Positions 1 to 5,853 of a stretch of DNA of 6,251 nt are shown here, in pieces (the first letter of the stretch is position 1; every line of letters begins with the position of its first letter). The notes below the pieces were generated by a model. The model had not been told where the DNA came from and ran no database searches. It was given only the letters and a program-made list of their open reading frames with translations. Made by a program: the position numbers and the translations under genes. This stretch comes from an uncultured Myxococcales bacterium (GTDB taxonomy: Bacteria > Myxococcota_A > Polyangia > Polyangiales > Polyangiaceae), in contig CALKVG010000585.1 of NCBI GenBank assembly GCA_937998045.1, positions 1-6,251 on the forward strand. The letters are read 5' to 3'.

Positions 1-968
1 GCCGCGCCGCCGGTGCCGCCGGCAGTCCCCGAGTTGGCGCCCGCCACACCCGTCGCGAGTTTCGCGGCGACGGAGACGACCGTCGGCGCGGAGCTCGAGC
101 CGGTCGCGGTGACGCCCTGGTCGACGAGAAGGACGAGCGCCGCGTTGCCGGTGACGCTCACCTTGGAGCCGTCGCCGAGGGTGACGCTCTGGACGTGCGC
201 GACGCGCGCGATCGTGCCCGAGCCGGTCGGCGTGTACGGAGCGCCCCACTTCACGCCCGTGACGACGTTGCCGTTCACCGCGATGGTCCCCGCCGTCGTG
301 TCGATGGCGACGGTACCGCCCGCGGGTGACGTCAGCGCAGCGAGCGTCGTGCTCTGGGTGCCGGTGCACGTGAACGTGTCGCCCGCCGCGATGTGCGACG
401 CGGCCTGGCTCGCGGGTTTGAGGTCCGCGCACGCGCCGGTGGCGGCGTCGCAGCCGTACGTGCACGCCGTGCCGGCTCCGACCACCCCGTCGCTGCAGAC
501 GTACGAAGTGCCGGTCGCGCCGACCGTTCCATTGCCGCAGAAGGTCGCCCCCGAATCCGCGGGGCAGAGGGCCGGTCCCGTCGGCGCGTCCGTGGCGGCC
601 TCCGTCGGGCCGTCCGCGGCGGCCTCCGTCGAGGCATCCGCGGCGGCCTCCGCCGGGGCGTCCGTAGCGGCCTCCGTCGGCGCGTCGGAGCCCCCGTCGT
701 CGCCGGAGGAGCTGCCGGACGAACCGCTGGAGGAGGAGCCCGAGGAGCTCCCCGATGTGCTCCCGCTGCTTCCGCTCGTGCTGCCGGAGGTGCTCCCCGA
801 AGAACTGCTCCCCGAGCTGCTGCCCGTCGCGTCATTCCCGCCGTCGTCCCCGGTGGCCGTGGTGCCTGAGTCCCCGCCGCATCCATTCAAGGAAGTGCAG
901 GCGAACGTCACGGCGACGAGCCCGCCGCCAAGAAACAAGCCATTCCATCTACGAGAAGAACGTCGCAT
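1..968 (-). CDS. Putative lipoprotein with Ser/Gly linker and Cys-rich region (3' end outside window)
   Basis: Translating the minus strand from ATG at 968 gives 322 codons with no stop before the window edge, so the C-terminus is missing. The start has a strong ribosome binding site (GGGAGG, 7 nt before ATG). Residues 1-30 form a lipoprotein-type signal: an Arg-rich start, a hydrophobic stretch (about 11-23), then two candidate lipid-accepting cysteines, C24 (TFAC) and C30 (LNGC), of which C30 looks better. Residues about 50-89 are almost only Ser, Gly and Thr, a flexible tether. Residues 95-130 are 4.5 copies of an 8-residue Asp/Ala/Pro/Thr/Glu repeat. A segment with six cysteines follows (about 135-172), then a Thr/Val/Gly-rich, beta-like part ending in Gly/Thr/Ala repeats. 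Such secreted lipoproteins are common in myxobacteria; I do not recognise a catalytic domain and cannot assign a function. It lies 251 nt downstream of the aminotransferase gene and probably has its own promoter. Confidence 0.85.
   Translation of the reverse strand, partial: MRRSSRRWNGLFLGGGLVAVTFACTSLNGCGGDSGTTATGDDGGNDATGSSSGSSSSGSTSGSTSGSSGSTSGSSSGSSSSGSSGSSSGDDGGSDAPTEAATDAPAEAAADASTEAAADGPTEAATDAPTGPALCPADSGATFCGNGTVGATGTSYVCSDGVVGAGTACTYGCDAATGACADLKPASQAASHIAAGDTFTCTGTQSTTLAALTSPAGGTVAIDTTAGTIAVNGNVVTGVKWGAPYTPTGSGTIARVAHVQSVTLGDGSKVSVTGNAALVLLVDQGVTATGSSSAPTVVSVAAKLATGVAGANSGTAGGTGGA
579..686 (-). repeat. 24-bp tandem repeat coding an 8-residue Asp/Ala/Glu repeat
   Basis: Four full copies and one half copy of a 24-bp unit lie in frame inside the lipoprotein gene. 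They encode DAPTEAAT, DAPAEAAA, DASTEAAA, DGPTEAAT and DAPTG. The unit length is a multiple of three, so changes in copy number would lengthen or shorten the linker without shifting the frame. The stretch is acidic and Ala-rich and probably acts as a spacer between the Ser/Gly tether and the Cys-rich segment. Confidence 0.9.
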
Positions 969-1021
969 CGGAAAACCTCCCTCGTGGGTTGATCTCTTCT
1001 CCGACGGCGGCGGGGGTTCGT

Positions 1022-1038
1022 GCCTCCGGCGGGGAGGC
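1022..1038. repeat. Inverted repeat in the lipoprotein leader
   Basis: GCCTCC (1022-1027) and GGAGGC (1033-1038) form a perfect 6-bp stem with a 5-nt loop, 54 nt upstream of the lipoprotein start codon. No T-run follows on either strand. It could be an mRNA leader hairpin or a binding site; nothing distinguishes these. Confidence 0.35.
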
Positions 1039-1130
1039 CCGGCGTGTAGCACGAGCCATTCCACCCGGCCTTTGCCGGATTGCCAGGGGCAGCTTCCCGC
1101 GATTTCGCAGCGATACGCACGACTTCGGGG

Positions 1131-1158
1131 CGACCGGTGCCCACCTCGCCCCCGGTCG
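1131..1158. repeat. Inverted repeat between the aminotransferase and lipoprotein genes
   Basis: CGACCGG (1131-1137) and CCGGTCG (1152-1158) are a perfect 7-bp inverted repeat with a 14-nt centre. It sits about 165 nt upstream of the lipoprotein start, where an operator or promoter-proximal structure could lie. In DNA this GC-rich such repeats also arise by chance. Confidence 0.3.
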
Positions 1159-1217
1159 GGAGATGGGCCGCGTGGTCAGTGCCTCGTCTACGACGTTGAA
1201 GTCGTGGGGCGTTTCGG

Positions 1218-1233
1218 CCCTATCCCGATAGGG
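1218..1233. repeat. Palindrome over the aminotransferase stop codon
   Basis: CCCTATC (1218-1224) and GATAGGG (1227-1233) flank CC, giving a near-continuous palindrome. As RNA the likely fold is a 6-bp stem with a 4-nt loop. It overlaps the last codons and the TAG stop of the aminotransferase gene. No U-run follows on the minus strand, so it is not a standard intrinsic terminator. It could protect the 3' end of the mRNA or bind a protein. Confidence 0.35.
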
Positions 1234-2437
1234 ATTCGACGAGGCGGGCGATGTCTCGCTCTGCGACGGAGCACAGCGCGACGCGCATGGCGCCGCCGCC
1301 CGTCTTCCGGGCCTGGGGCACGATGTAGACGCCCTGGGCGCGCATCGCCTGCGCCTTCTCGAGCGGTCGGTCGTGGAACACCGTCACGAAGAAGCCGCCC
1401 TCGTAGCGAGGGTAACGCAGCGCGCGCTCGCGCGCGCGGCGGTTGAAGGCGTCGACGCGAGCGAGGAGCAGCCTCCGGAGGTCGTCGCGCTCCGCATCGC
1501 AGGCTCGCGCCAGCGCCCGGTCGGTGAGCAGCCGCGAGATCGCGGCCAGTCCCCCGCGGTTGCAGTTGGACCAGGTCCCCCGGCACGAGTAGCTGAGCGC
1601 TGCGGCGACAGCCTTGCGTTCGTCGGCGTCGCCGACGCAACCGACGAGCGCCCCCACGCGCAAACCATAGTGCGTAAAGGACTTGCTCGCGCTCCACGCA
1701 AAGAGCAGGGTCACGCGGCCGATGAGCGGCCGCAGGTACGCGAGGAACGCGCGCGGGTCGTGCGCGCCGTACAGGAAGTACGCGCAGTCGACGAGCAGCG
1801 TGATCGGTCCCTCGGCGGCCCGCGCGCCGAGGCACTCGACCACGGCGCGCCACTCGTCGCCTGTCATCGAGTAGCCGGTGGGGTTGTGGCAGGGGTCGTT
1901 GATGAAAAGGAGAACCCGGCCCTGCGCGCGCAGGTGGCGTGCGACGGCGGCGTCCAGCGCCGCAACGTCGAGCCCCCCGCTCTGCGCGAACATCTCGAAG
2001 GAGTCGAGCTTGCGATCGGACTCGTCGCAGATGGTTTGGTAGGGGCCCCAGAACCAGCTCGTCGTGAGCAGGGCCTGGCCGGGCTCGAGGAAGTTGGCTA
2101 CCGCGTGGCGCAGCGCCCCGCTGCCGCCCGGAGTGGCGACCGCGACGGCGGAGCGCGCGAGATCGGGCTCGCCGGAGAAGAGGTCGTCGACGACCGCGCG
2201 CAGGAAGGACGGAGTTCCGGCGATGGGCGCGTAGGCCGCCCACTCTTCGGGTGGAACCTCGCGGATGGCGCGCACCGTGGTCGGCAGGACGGCGAGCTTT
2301 CCGTCGTCGTCGAGCAGCGCGCCCACCGTCGCGTTGACGATGGACTCGCCGCGCTCCTTGCGCTGCGTGGCCTCGCTGTTGAGCGCGAAGATGGGGTCGT
2401 CCGAGGGCCTTCCCTGGTGGGACGCGATGAGGTGCAT
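1220..2437 (-). CDS. Class I pyridoxal-phosphate aminotransferase (aspartate/aromatic type)
   Basis: The 405-residue product matches fold-type I aminotransferases of the AspC/TyrB group, which move an amino group between aspartate or aromatic amino acids and 2-oxoglutarate in the cytoplasm. My alignment by eye to E. coli AspC finds every key residue: Y69 (for Y70), the GGSG phosphate-binding turn at 104-107, W128 (W140), N185 in HNPTG (N194), D217 and Y220 (D222, Y225), Lys252 in SASK as the Schiff-base lysine (K258), R260 (R266), R286 (R292, which binds the substrate side-chain carboxylate) and R385 (R386, which binds the alpha-carboxylate). Retention of R286 fits a dicarboxylic or aromatic substrate; the exact substrate is inference. 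ATG at 2437 is chosen because a TAA lies in frame six codons upstream. The ribosome site is weak (AAGGA, 12 nt away) and overlaps the stop of the upstream repeat ORF, which suggests coupling. It is full length for the family. Confidence 0.93.
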   Translation of the reverse strand: MHLIASHQGRPSDDPIFALNSEATQRKERGESIVNATVGALLDDDGKLAVLPTTVRAIREVPPEEWAAYAPIAGTPSFLRAVVDDLFSGEPDLARSAVAVATPGGSGALRHAVANFLEPGQALLTTSWFWGPYQTICDESDRKLDSFEMFAQSGGLDVAALDAAVARHLRAQGRVLLFINDPCHNPTGYSMTGDEWRAVVECLGARAAEGPITLLVDCAYFLYGAHDPRAFLAYLRPLIGRVTLLFAWSASKSFTHYGLRVGALVGCVGDADERKAVAAALSYSCRGTWSNCNRGGLAAISRLLTDRALARACDAERDDLRRLLLARVDAFNRRARERALRYPRYEGGFFVTVFHDRPLEKAQAMRAQGVYIVPQARKTGGGAMRVALCSVAERDIARLVESLSG

Positions 2438-2452
2438 CAGGCTAGAGCATCC

Positions 2453-3313
2453 TTATCGCGGGGCGGGACGGTTGTCATCGCCGGGAGCCGGGGTCACGGC
2501 TTCGTCTTCCGCGATCATCGAGCGGATCGCGGTCGCTACTCGAGCTCGAGCACCCTCGAGACGCTGACGGATAGGTCCGACTCGCGGAGGGTCGCCTTCC
2601 ACACGCTTTTGCGGAGGGCTTACTTGCACTCGAGGACCTTCTGCGCGCCAACGGAGAAGTCCTGCTCGCGGTCGATCGCTCTCTACGCTCCTGCGCCGAG
2701 GCCACACTTGCACTCGGGGACCTTCTGCACGCTGACAGAGAGGCCCTACTCGCAGTCGATCGCCGTCTACGCGCTCGAGCGGAGGCCCTATTTGCACTCG
2801 ATCGCCTTCTACGCGTTGACGGAGGCGCCATACCCGGAGTCGATCGCCTTCTCTACGTTGACGGGAAAACTCTACACGCAGTCGGTCGCCTTCTACACGC
2901 TCGAGCGGACGCCCTACTCGCACTCGACCGCCTTCTACACGCTTACAGACAGGCCCTGCTCGCTGTCGGTCGCCTTCTACACGCTTACAGACAGGCCCTG
3001 CTCGCTGTCGGTCGCCTTCAACACGCTTGCGGAGAGGCGCTACCTGCATGCGACCGCCTTGCACGCGCTTACCGTCAGGTTCTACGCGGACTCGCGCCCC
3101 TTCTACCCGCTGGCGCAGAGGCGCTCCTTGCAGTCGACCGCCTTCTACACGCTTACCTACCGGCCCCACCCGCCTTCGAGCGCCTACCATACGCTGGCGC
3201 CGGGCCCCCAACTGCCTCCGATCGCCTTCTATGCAGCACCGGCTTGAGCCGCGAACGCGCGGCTCGCGCGTATCGCGTCGGCGAGCCGTCGATGGGGGCG
3301 CGCGAGCTGCCAC
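2453..3313 (-). CDS. Possible Arg-rich protein of 14-residue repeats
   Basis: This minus-strand frame is open for 286 codons from GTG at 3313 to TAA at 2453-2455. Residues about 24-255 are 16-17 copies of a 14-residue unit with approximate consensus KRVEGDRLRVGPLR; Arg, Gly, Glu and alternating Val/Leu are the most constant positions. The tail (about 256-286) is non-repetitive and partly acidic. No signal peptide, membrane segment or known domain is visible, and the product would be very basic. For a real gene: a start codon is available, the stop lies 15 nt before the aminotransferase start on the same strand, third positions of this frame vary most between repeat copies, and the non-repeat tail has a G/C-rich third position. 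Against: no clear ribosome binding site, and within the repeats its third positions are poorer in G/C than normal genes here. ATG at 3190 is an alternative start. It may instead be non-coding satellite DNA that happens to be open. Confidence 0.4.
   Translation of the reverse strand: MAARAPPSTARRRDTREPRVRGSSRCCIEGDRRQLGARRQRMVGARRRVGPVGKRVEGGRLQGAPLRQRVEGARVRVEPDGKRVQGGRMQVAPLRKRVEGDRQRAGPVCKRVEGDRQRAGPVCKRVEGGRVRVGRPLERVEGDRLRVEFSRQRREGDRLRVWRLRQRVEGDRVQIGPPLERVDGDRLRVGPLCQRAEGPRVQVWPRRRSVESDRPRAGLLRWRAEGPRVQVSPPQKRVEGDPPRVGPIRQRLEGARARVATAIRSMIAEDEAVTPAPGDDNRPAPR
2549..3244. repeat. 42-bp degenerate tandem repeat array (about 16.6 copies)
   Basis: Units begin every 42 nt at 2549, 2591, 2633 and so on to 3179, with a partial unit from 3221. 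A typical plus-strand unit contains CGCCTTCTACACGCT followed by a more variable half ending in TCG. Most copies differ at many positions, but the units starting 2927 and 2969 are almost identical, which points to a recent duplication. There is no insertion or deletion across the array, so its length is a multiple of three throughout. There are no unique spacers between units, so it is not a CRISPR array. G+C appears lower than in the flanking genes (about 62% in one unit counted). The left end lies about 110 nt before the aminotransferase start and the right end touches a perfect hairpin at 3246-3265. Confidence 0.96.
3246..3265. repeat. Perfect 8-bp hairpin at the right edge of the repeat array
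   Basis: GAGCCGCG (3246-3253) and CGCGGCTC (3258-3265) pair perfectly around an AACG loop. It starts directly where the 42-bp repeats end. No T-run follows on either strand. On the minus strand it falls within the first codons of the possible repeat protein; on the plus strand it is about 180 nt upstream of the secreted protein gene. It could be a structured leader element or a factor-independent stop without a U-tract. Confidence 0.5.
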
Positions 3314-3422
3314 TTTGTCATCGCGCGACCGGGCAGCGGCTCGCCAATGCCAGGTTGGCCTAAGCGTCGTCCCGGCTCGGCCGTGAAATGCGCGGATTCA
3401 CTGGAAAAACCGCGTGGCATAC

Positions 3423-3437
3423 GGCATGCTAAATGCC
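3423..3437 (+). repeat. Small hairpin just before the secreted protein start
   Basis: GGCAT (3423-3427) and ATGCC (3433-3437) form a 5-bp stem with a 5-nt loop, ending 6 nt before the chosen ATG at 3444, where a ribosome binding site would be expected. No clear Shine-Dalgarno sequence is visible there. The hairpin covers another in-frame ATG (3426), so it could affect start choice. The stem is short and may be chance. Confidence 0.25.
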
Positions 3438-3443
3438 TGGGCC

Positions 3444-4844
3444 ATGCGTCGGCGTGCATCTCTTTTTCTTGCGACTGGTTGCGTGATCTTGCCGGTGCTC
3501 GTTGCGCCGGATGCCCGCGCGCAGTCGATCACGGCGCCCGTCATGAACTACTACCCGGATCGCATCGTGCCGGGCACCGGTGACATCGGCATCGGGCCGC
3601 GTGCGCAGAACCTGAATCCGACGGGCATCAGTTACGACGACTGCGCGCAGAACCAGAGCCTGCAGTTCAACCTGCTCATGAGCAGCTTCGTGGGGCAGGA
3701 CATCCAGGTCTGGGCCTCGAAGACCGGCGATTGCACCAACGACTCGAACCGAGGCAACGGCGGCATCGCCAACTGCTGGCGTCTGAACGCAGGGTCGGCC
3801 TCCGTGAACGCGCCCACGTCGATGCCGGTTCAATTCACGCTTCGCGTCCAGGACATCATCGGCGGTCAGGCCTACACGACGCTCCCGACCACGTTTCCGA
3901 GCCAGACATCGGCGGCGTGCAATACGCAGCCGAGCTACTCGGCGGTGAGCTTCACGATCTACTTCATGGCGATTTCCAACAGCCTGTTCGTTTCCGGCTC
4001 GACGCCGTACGAGTACCAGCTGGCCGTCGACACCATGGGGCCACCGCCCCCGACCGGCGTGTCGCCCGCGGTCGGTGACACGCTGTTCACGGTGAACTGG
4101 AACCCCAACACCGACCTCGATTCGGCCGGTTACGCCCTCTTCTTGTCGCCTATCCGCGGCCAGGAAGGCACATCCGGAACGGACGCTTCGGGTAGCCCGG
4201 AGCCGACTCTGATCTGCCCCGGCGCCGACGCCTCTGCCGGGATGGCTGCGATGGACGCGGGCGACGCCGACGCATCGATCGACGGCGCGTCGAGCCCCGT
4301 CGACGCGGGCTGTTATTACTCGTACACGGGCGGTTCGGCGCCGGTCACGAGCGGGGGGAGTGCGGCCGGTACATGCCCTTCCGGCACCCCGAACGATCCC
4401 GTCCTCGAAAGCGCCTTCGTATCCGATGCTGGTGCGCAACAGGTCGAGGACGATTCGGGCGAGGGAGGGCTCATCACCCAGCCGCCCGGAGGCGGCATCT
4501 CGACGATTCCGCCGAGCTACGCGGTCGACTTCAGCAACGGGTTCACCGCGGCCGGTGTCACGGCGAACTCGTACACGATTACGCGTCTCCGCAACTACAC
4601 GACCTACCACGTCGTCGTCGCCGCGGTGGATGGCTTCGGCAACGTCGGACCTCCCTCGCCCGAGATCTGCGGTCTGCCTCAGCCGGTCAACGACTTCTGG
4701 AAGGACTACAGGCAGGACGGGGGCGGCGCAGGCGGGTTCTGCGCCCTCGAAGCGGTCGGAGCCCCGGGGCAGTCGATGGCGGGTATCGCGCTCGCCCTCA
4801 GCACGGCGGCGATCGTGCGCCGCCGCCGGAGGAGAGCGTCGTGA
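3444..4844 (+). CDS. Secreted protein with fibronectin-III-like region and MYXO-CTERM-type tail
   Basis: A 466-residue envelope protein. Residues 1-26 are a clear signal peptide (MRRR, hydrophobic core, cleavage after ARA). Residues about 27-195 form a Cys-containing, beta-rich domain with four cysteines (67, 97, 111, 159). From about 200 to 411 there is a fibronectin-III-like fold, with a first strand pair around VNWNP and a closing SYTITRL / YHVVVAAVDGFGN segment. It is interrupted at about 245-355 by an Asp/Ala/Ser/Gly-rich insert with three cysteines. The C-terminus has Gly-Gly-Phe-Cys (C433), a short hydrophobic stretch (about 445-458) and six Arg, the layout of MYXO-CTERM signals thought to be cut and anchored at the outer membrane by a myxosortase. 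From memory it resembles the MXAN_2561 family of anchored proteins, which sits beside MXAN_2562-type barrels. In-frame GTG 3414 and ATG 3426 also exist; 3444 gives the best signal peptide. Its stop overlaps the next gene. Molecular role unknown. Confidence 0.85.
   Translation: MRRRASLFLATGCVILPVLVAPDARAQSITAPVMNYYPDRIVPGTGDIGIGPRAQNLNPTGISYDDCAQNQSLQFNLLMSSFVGQDIQVWASKTGDCTNDSNRGNGGIANCWRLNAGSASVNAPTSMPVQFTLRVQDIIGGQAYTTLPTTFPSQTSAACNTQPSYSAVSFTIYFMAISNSLFVSGSTPYEYQLAVDTMGPPPPTGVSPAVGDTLFTVNWNPNTDLDSAGYALFLSPIRGQEGTSGTDASGSPEPTLICPGADASAGMAAMDAGDADASIDGASSPVDAGCYYSYTGGSAPVTSGGSAAGTCPSGTPNDPVLESAFVSDAGAQQVEDDSGEGGLITQPPGGGISTIPPSYAVDFSNGFTAAGVTANSYTITRLRNYTTYHVVVAAVDGFGNVGPPSPEICGLPQPVNDFWKDYRQDGGGAGGFCALEAVGAPGQSMAGIALALSTAAIVRRRRRRAS
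4828..4834 (+). promoter_or_regulatory. Ribosome binding site deciding the GTG start at 4841
   Basis: GGAGGAG lies 6 nt before GTG 4841, inside the poly-Arg codons of the upstream gene. It fixes the start of the barrel gene, whose frame is open far upstream, and supports translation coupled to the preceding gene. Confidence 0.75.
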
Positions 4845-5605
4845 GCCGCGCGCGCGCTCTTGCTTCGCTGGCGTTCGCTCTCGGAGGCGCGCTCGCGGCC
4901 CGCGAAGCGGGAGCGCAGGAGCGGCAAGATCCGCTCGAGGGCAGGCACAGGAGCTACGAGTCGCCGCAGCACTTCGCGTTCGAGCTGCGCTTTCTGCCGT
5001 ATTCGCCGGACATCGATACGGACCCGGCCCTTCACGGCGCGACGCCGTACCACACGGTCTTCGGCTCGTCGGCGCGCCTCATGATAGGCGCGGAGTTCGA
5101 CTGGCAGGCGCTGCGCATTCCTCACCTGGGGACGCTCGGTCCTGGCGTGGCCATCGGGTACACGAAGATGAACGCGCAGGCGACGTTCCTCAACGGCCAG
5201 CAGTCCGGCGAGACGACCTCGCTCGAGATCATCCCCGCCTATGCGGTGGCGGTGTTCCGCGCCGACGTCTTCTGGCGCGACGCGCGCGTGCCGCTCGTCC
5301 CGTACGCAAAGGCCGGCGTCGGTTACGCGATCTGGCGCGCGTCGAACACGCTGGGCACCTCGCACTTCAACGGATCCACCGGCGTCGGCGGTTCGCTCGG
5401 AACCCAGCTCGCGCTGGGCGTCAGCCTGAATCTCAATCCGTTCGATGAGTACGCCGCGCGCGGTTTTGACGAAGCGATGGGCGTGAATAACACGTATCTG
5501 TTCGGTGAACTGATGCGCTCCGATTTGAGTGGGCTCGGCGTTCAGAGCAGCCCCCTCCGGGTCGGCGAATCGTCGTGGGTGCTGGGACTCGCCTTCGAGT
5601 TCTGA
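4841..5605 (+). CDS. Outer-membrane beta-barrel protein, MXAN_2562-like
   Basis: A 254-residue product starting at GTG 4841, which overlaps the upstream TGA as GTGA, the classic arrangement for coupled translation. Residues 1-25 are a signal peptide (basic start, Ala/Leu core, cleavage after AGA). The mature part alternates polar and hydrophobic residues in strand-like stretches rich in Gly and aromatics, and ends in Phe (LAFEF), the usual signal for insertion of barrels by the BAM complex. A segment near 39-59 (YESPQHFAFELRFLPY, then Asp-rich) and one near 85-110 (EFDWQALRIPHLG, then Gly-rich) match my memory of the MXAN_2562 family of myxobacterial barrel proteins. The length suits an 8-10 strand barrel. 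Pairing with a surface-anchored protein suggests the two act together in the outer membrane, perhaps as barrel and exposed partner; this is inference. The transported or bound substrate is unknown. Confidence 0.87.
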   Translation: MSRARALASLAFALGGALAAREAGAQERQDPLEGRHRSYESPQHFAFELRFLPYSPDIDTDPALHGATPYHTVFGSSARLMIGAEFDWQALRIPHLGTLGPGVAIGYTKMNAQATFLNGQQSGETTSLEIIPAYAVAVFRADVFWRDARVPLVPYAKAGVGYAIWRASNTLGTSHFNGSTGVGGSLGTQLALGVSLNLNPFDEYAARGFDEAMGVNNTYLFGELMRSDLSGLGVQSSPLRVGESSWVLGLAFEF

Positions 5606-5616
5606 CGCTCGCGTCA
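5603..5616 (+). repeat. Palindrome over the barrel gene stop
   Basis: TGACGC (5603-5608) and GCGTCA (5611-5616) flank TC. As RNA this is a 5-bp stem with a CUCG tetraloop starting at the stop codon. The following bases (TCGTTCC) are only weakly T-rich, so a terminator role is doubtful. Confidence 0.25.
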
Positions 5617-5825
5617 TCGTTCCGAAGGCCGCCTCGACGTTGCCGATCGGCGGCGTGCCGACGTTTTCGATCGACCGGGCCCGGCGCTCCTCACAGATGA
5701 CGCACGCTTGGTCGCCAGCGGCTGCGGTGTGCATCGAGGCGAAACGACGCAGGTTTGCCCGGCGGCTGAAGAGGGCGCCCGTCAAGCGTGCGCCGGCGTG
5801 CACACGGACTCAAGGGCACGCTTCC

Positions 5826-5853
5826 GCCCCAACGTGGCAAACCGCCACGGGGC
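5826..5853 (+). terminator. Terminator-like hairpin downstream of the two-gene envelope unit
   Basis: An outer stem GCCCC (5826-5830) with GGGGC (5849-5853) continues into an inner stem GTGGC (5834-5838) with GCCAC (5844-5848), separated by an AAC bulge on one side and closed by an AAACC loop. On the plus strand CTTAAATCGTT follows, moderately U-rich, as expected for an intrinsic terminator. It lies 220 nt after the barrel gene stop, rather far, so it may instead close an unseen small transcript. Confidence 0.45.

Noticed and set aside
1118..1206. 9-bp inverted repeat CACGACTTC / GAAGTCGTG
   Set aside because: The arms are about 70 nt apart and a match of this size can occur by chance in a spacer of this length.
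13..1446. Plus-strand open frame of 477 codons at the left edge
   Set aside because: It is antisense to the lipoprotein gene, whose reading shows a signal sequence, a ribosome site and a sensible composition. The plus frame is Ala/Val/Pro low complexity and then Arg-rich noise.
2549..3244. CRISPR array
   Set aside because: The 42-bp units are directly joined, diverged along their whole length, and have no unique spacers. No cas genes are nearby.
1373..3247. Plus-strand open frame of 624 codons covering the aminotransferase and the repeats
   Set aside because: Its first half is the antisense of a clearly real aminotransferase gene. Its repeat half has no ATG after 2437 and only GTG codons inside the aminotransferase antisense or a late TTG. 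It stays open because the repeat period is a multiple of three.
3414..3443. Upstream starts (GTG 3414, ATG 3426) for the secreted protein
   Set aside because: They would put about ten extra residues before the basic MRRR start and weaken the signal peptide. Neither has a convincing ribosome site, though 3444 lacks one too.
5675..5684. 10-bp palindrome CCGGGCCCGG
   Set aside because: Short G/C-only palindromes are common in DNA of this composition and nothing around it suggests a site.
4706..5803. Minus-strand open frame of 365 codons
   Set aside because: It is antisense to the barrel gene, which has clear signal peptide and barrel features; this frame has none and no ribosome site.
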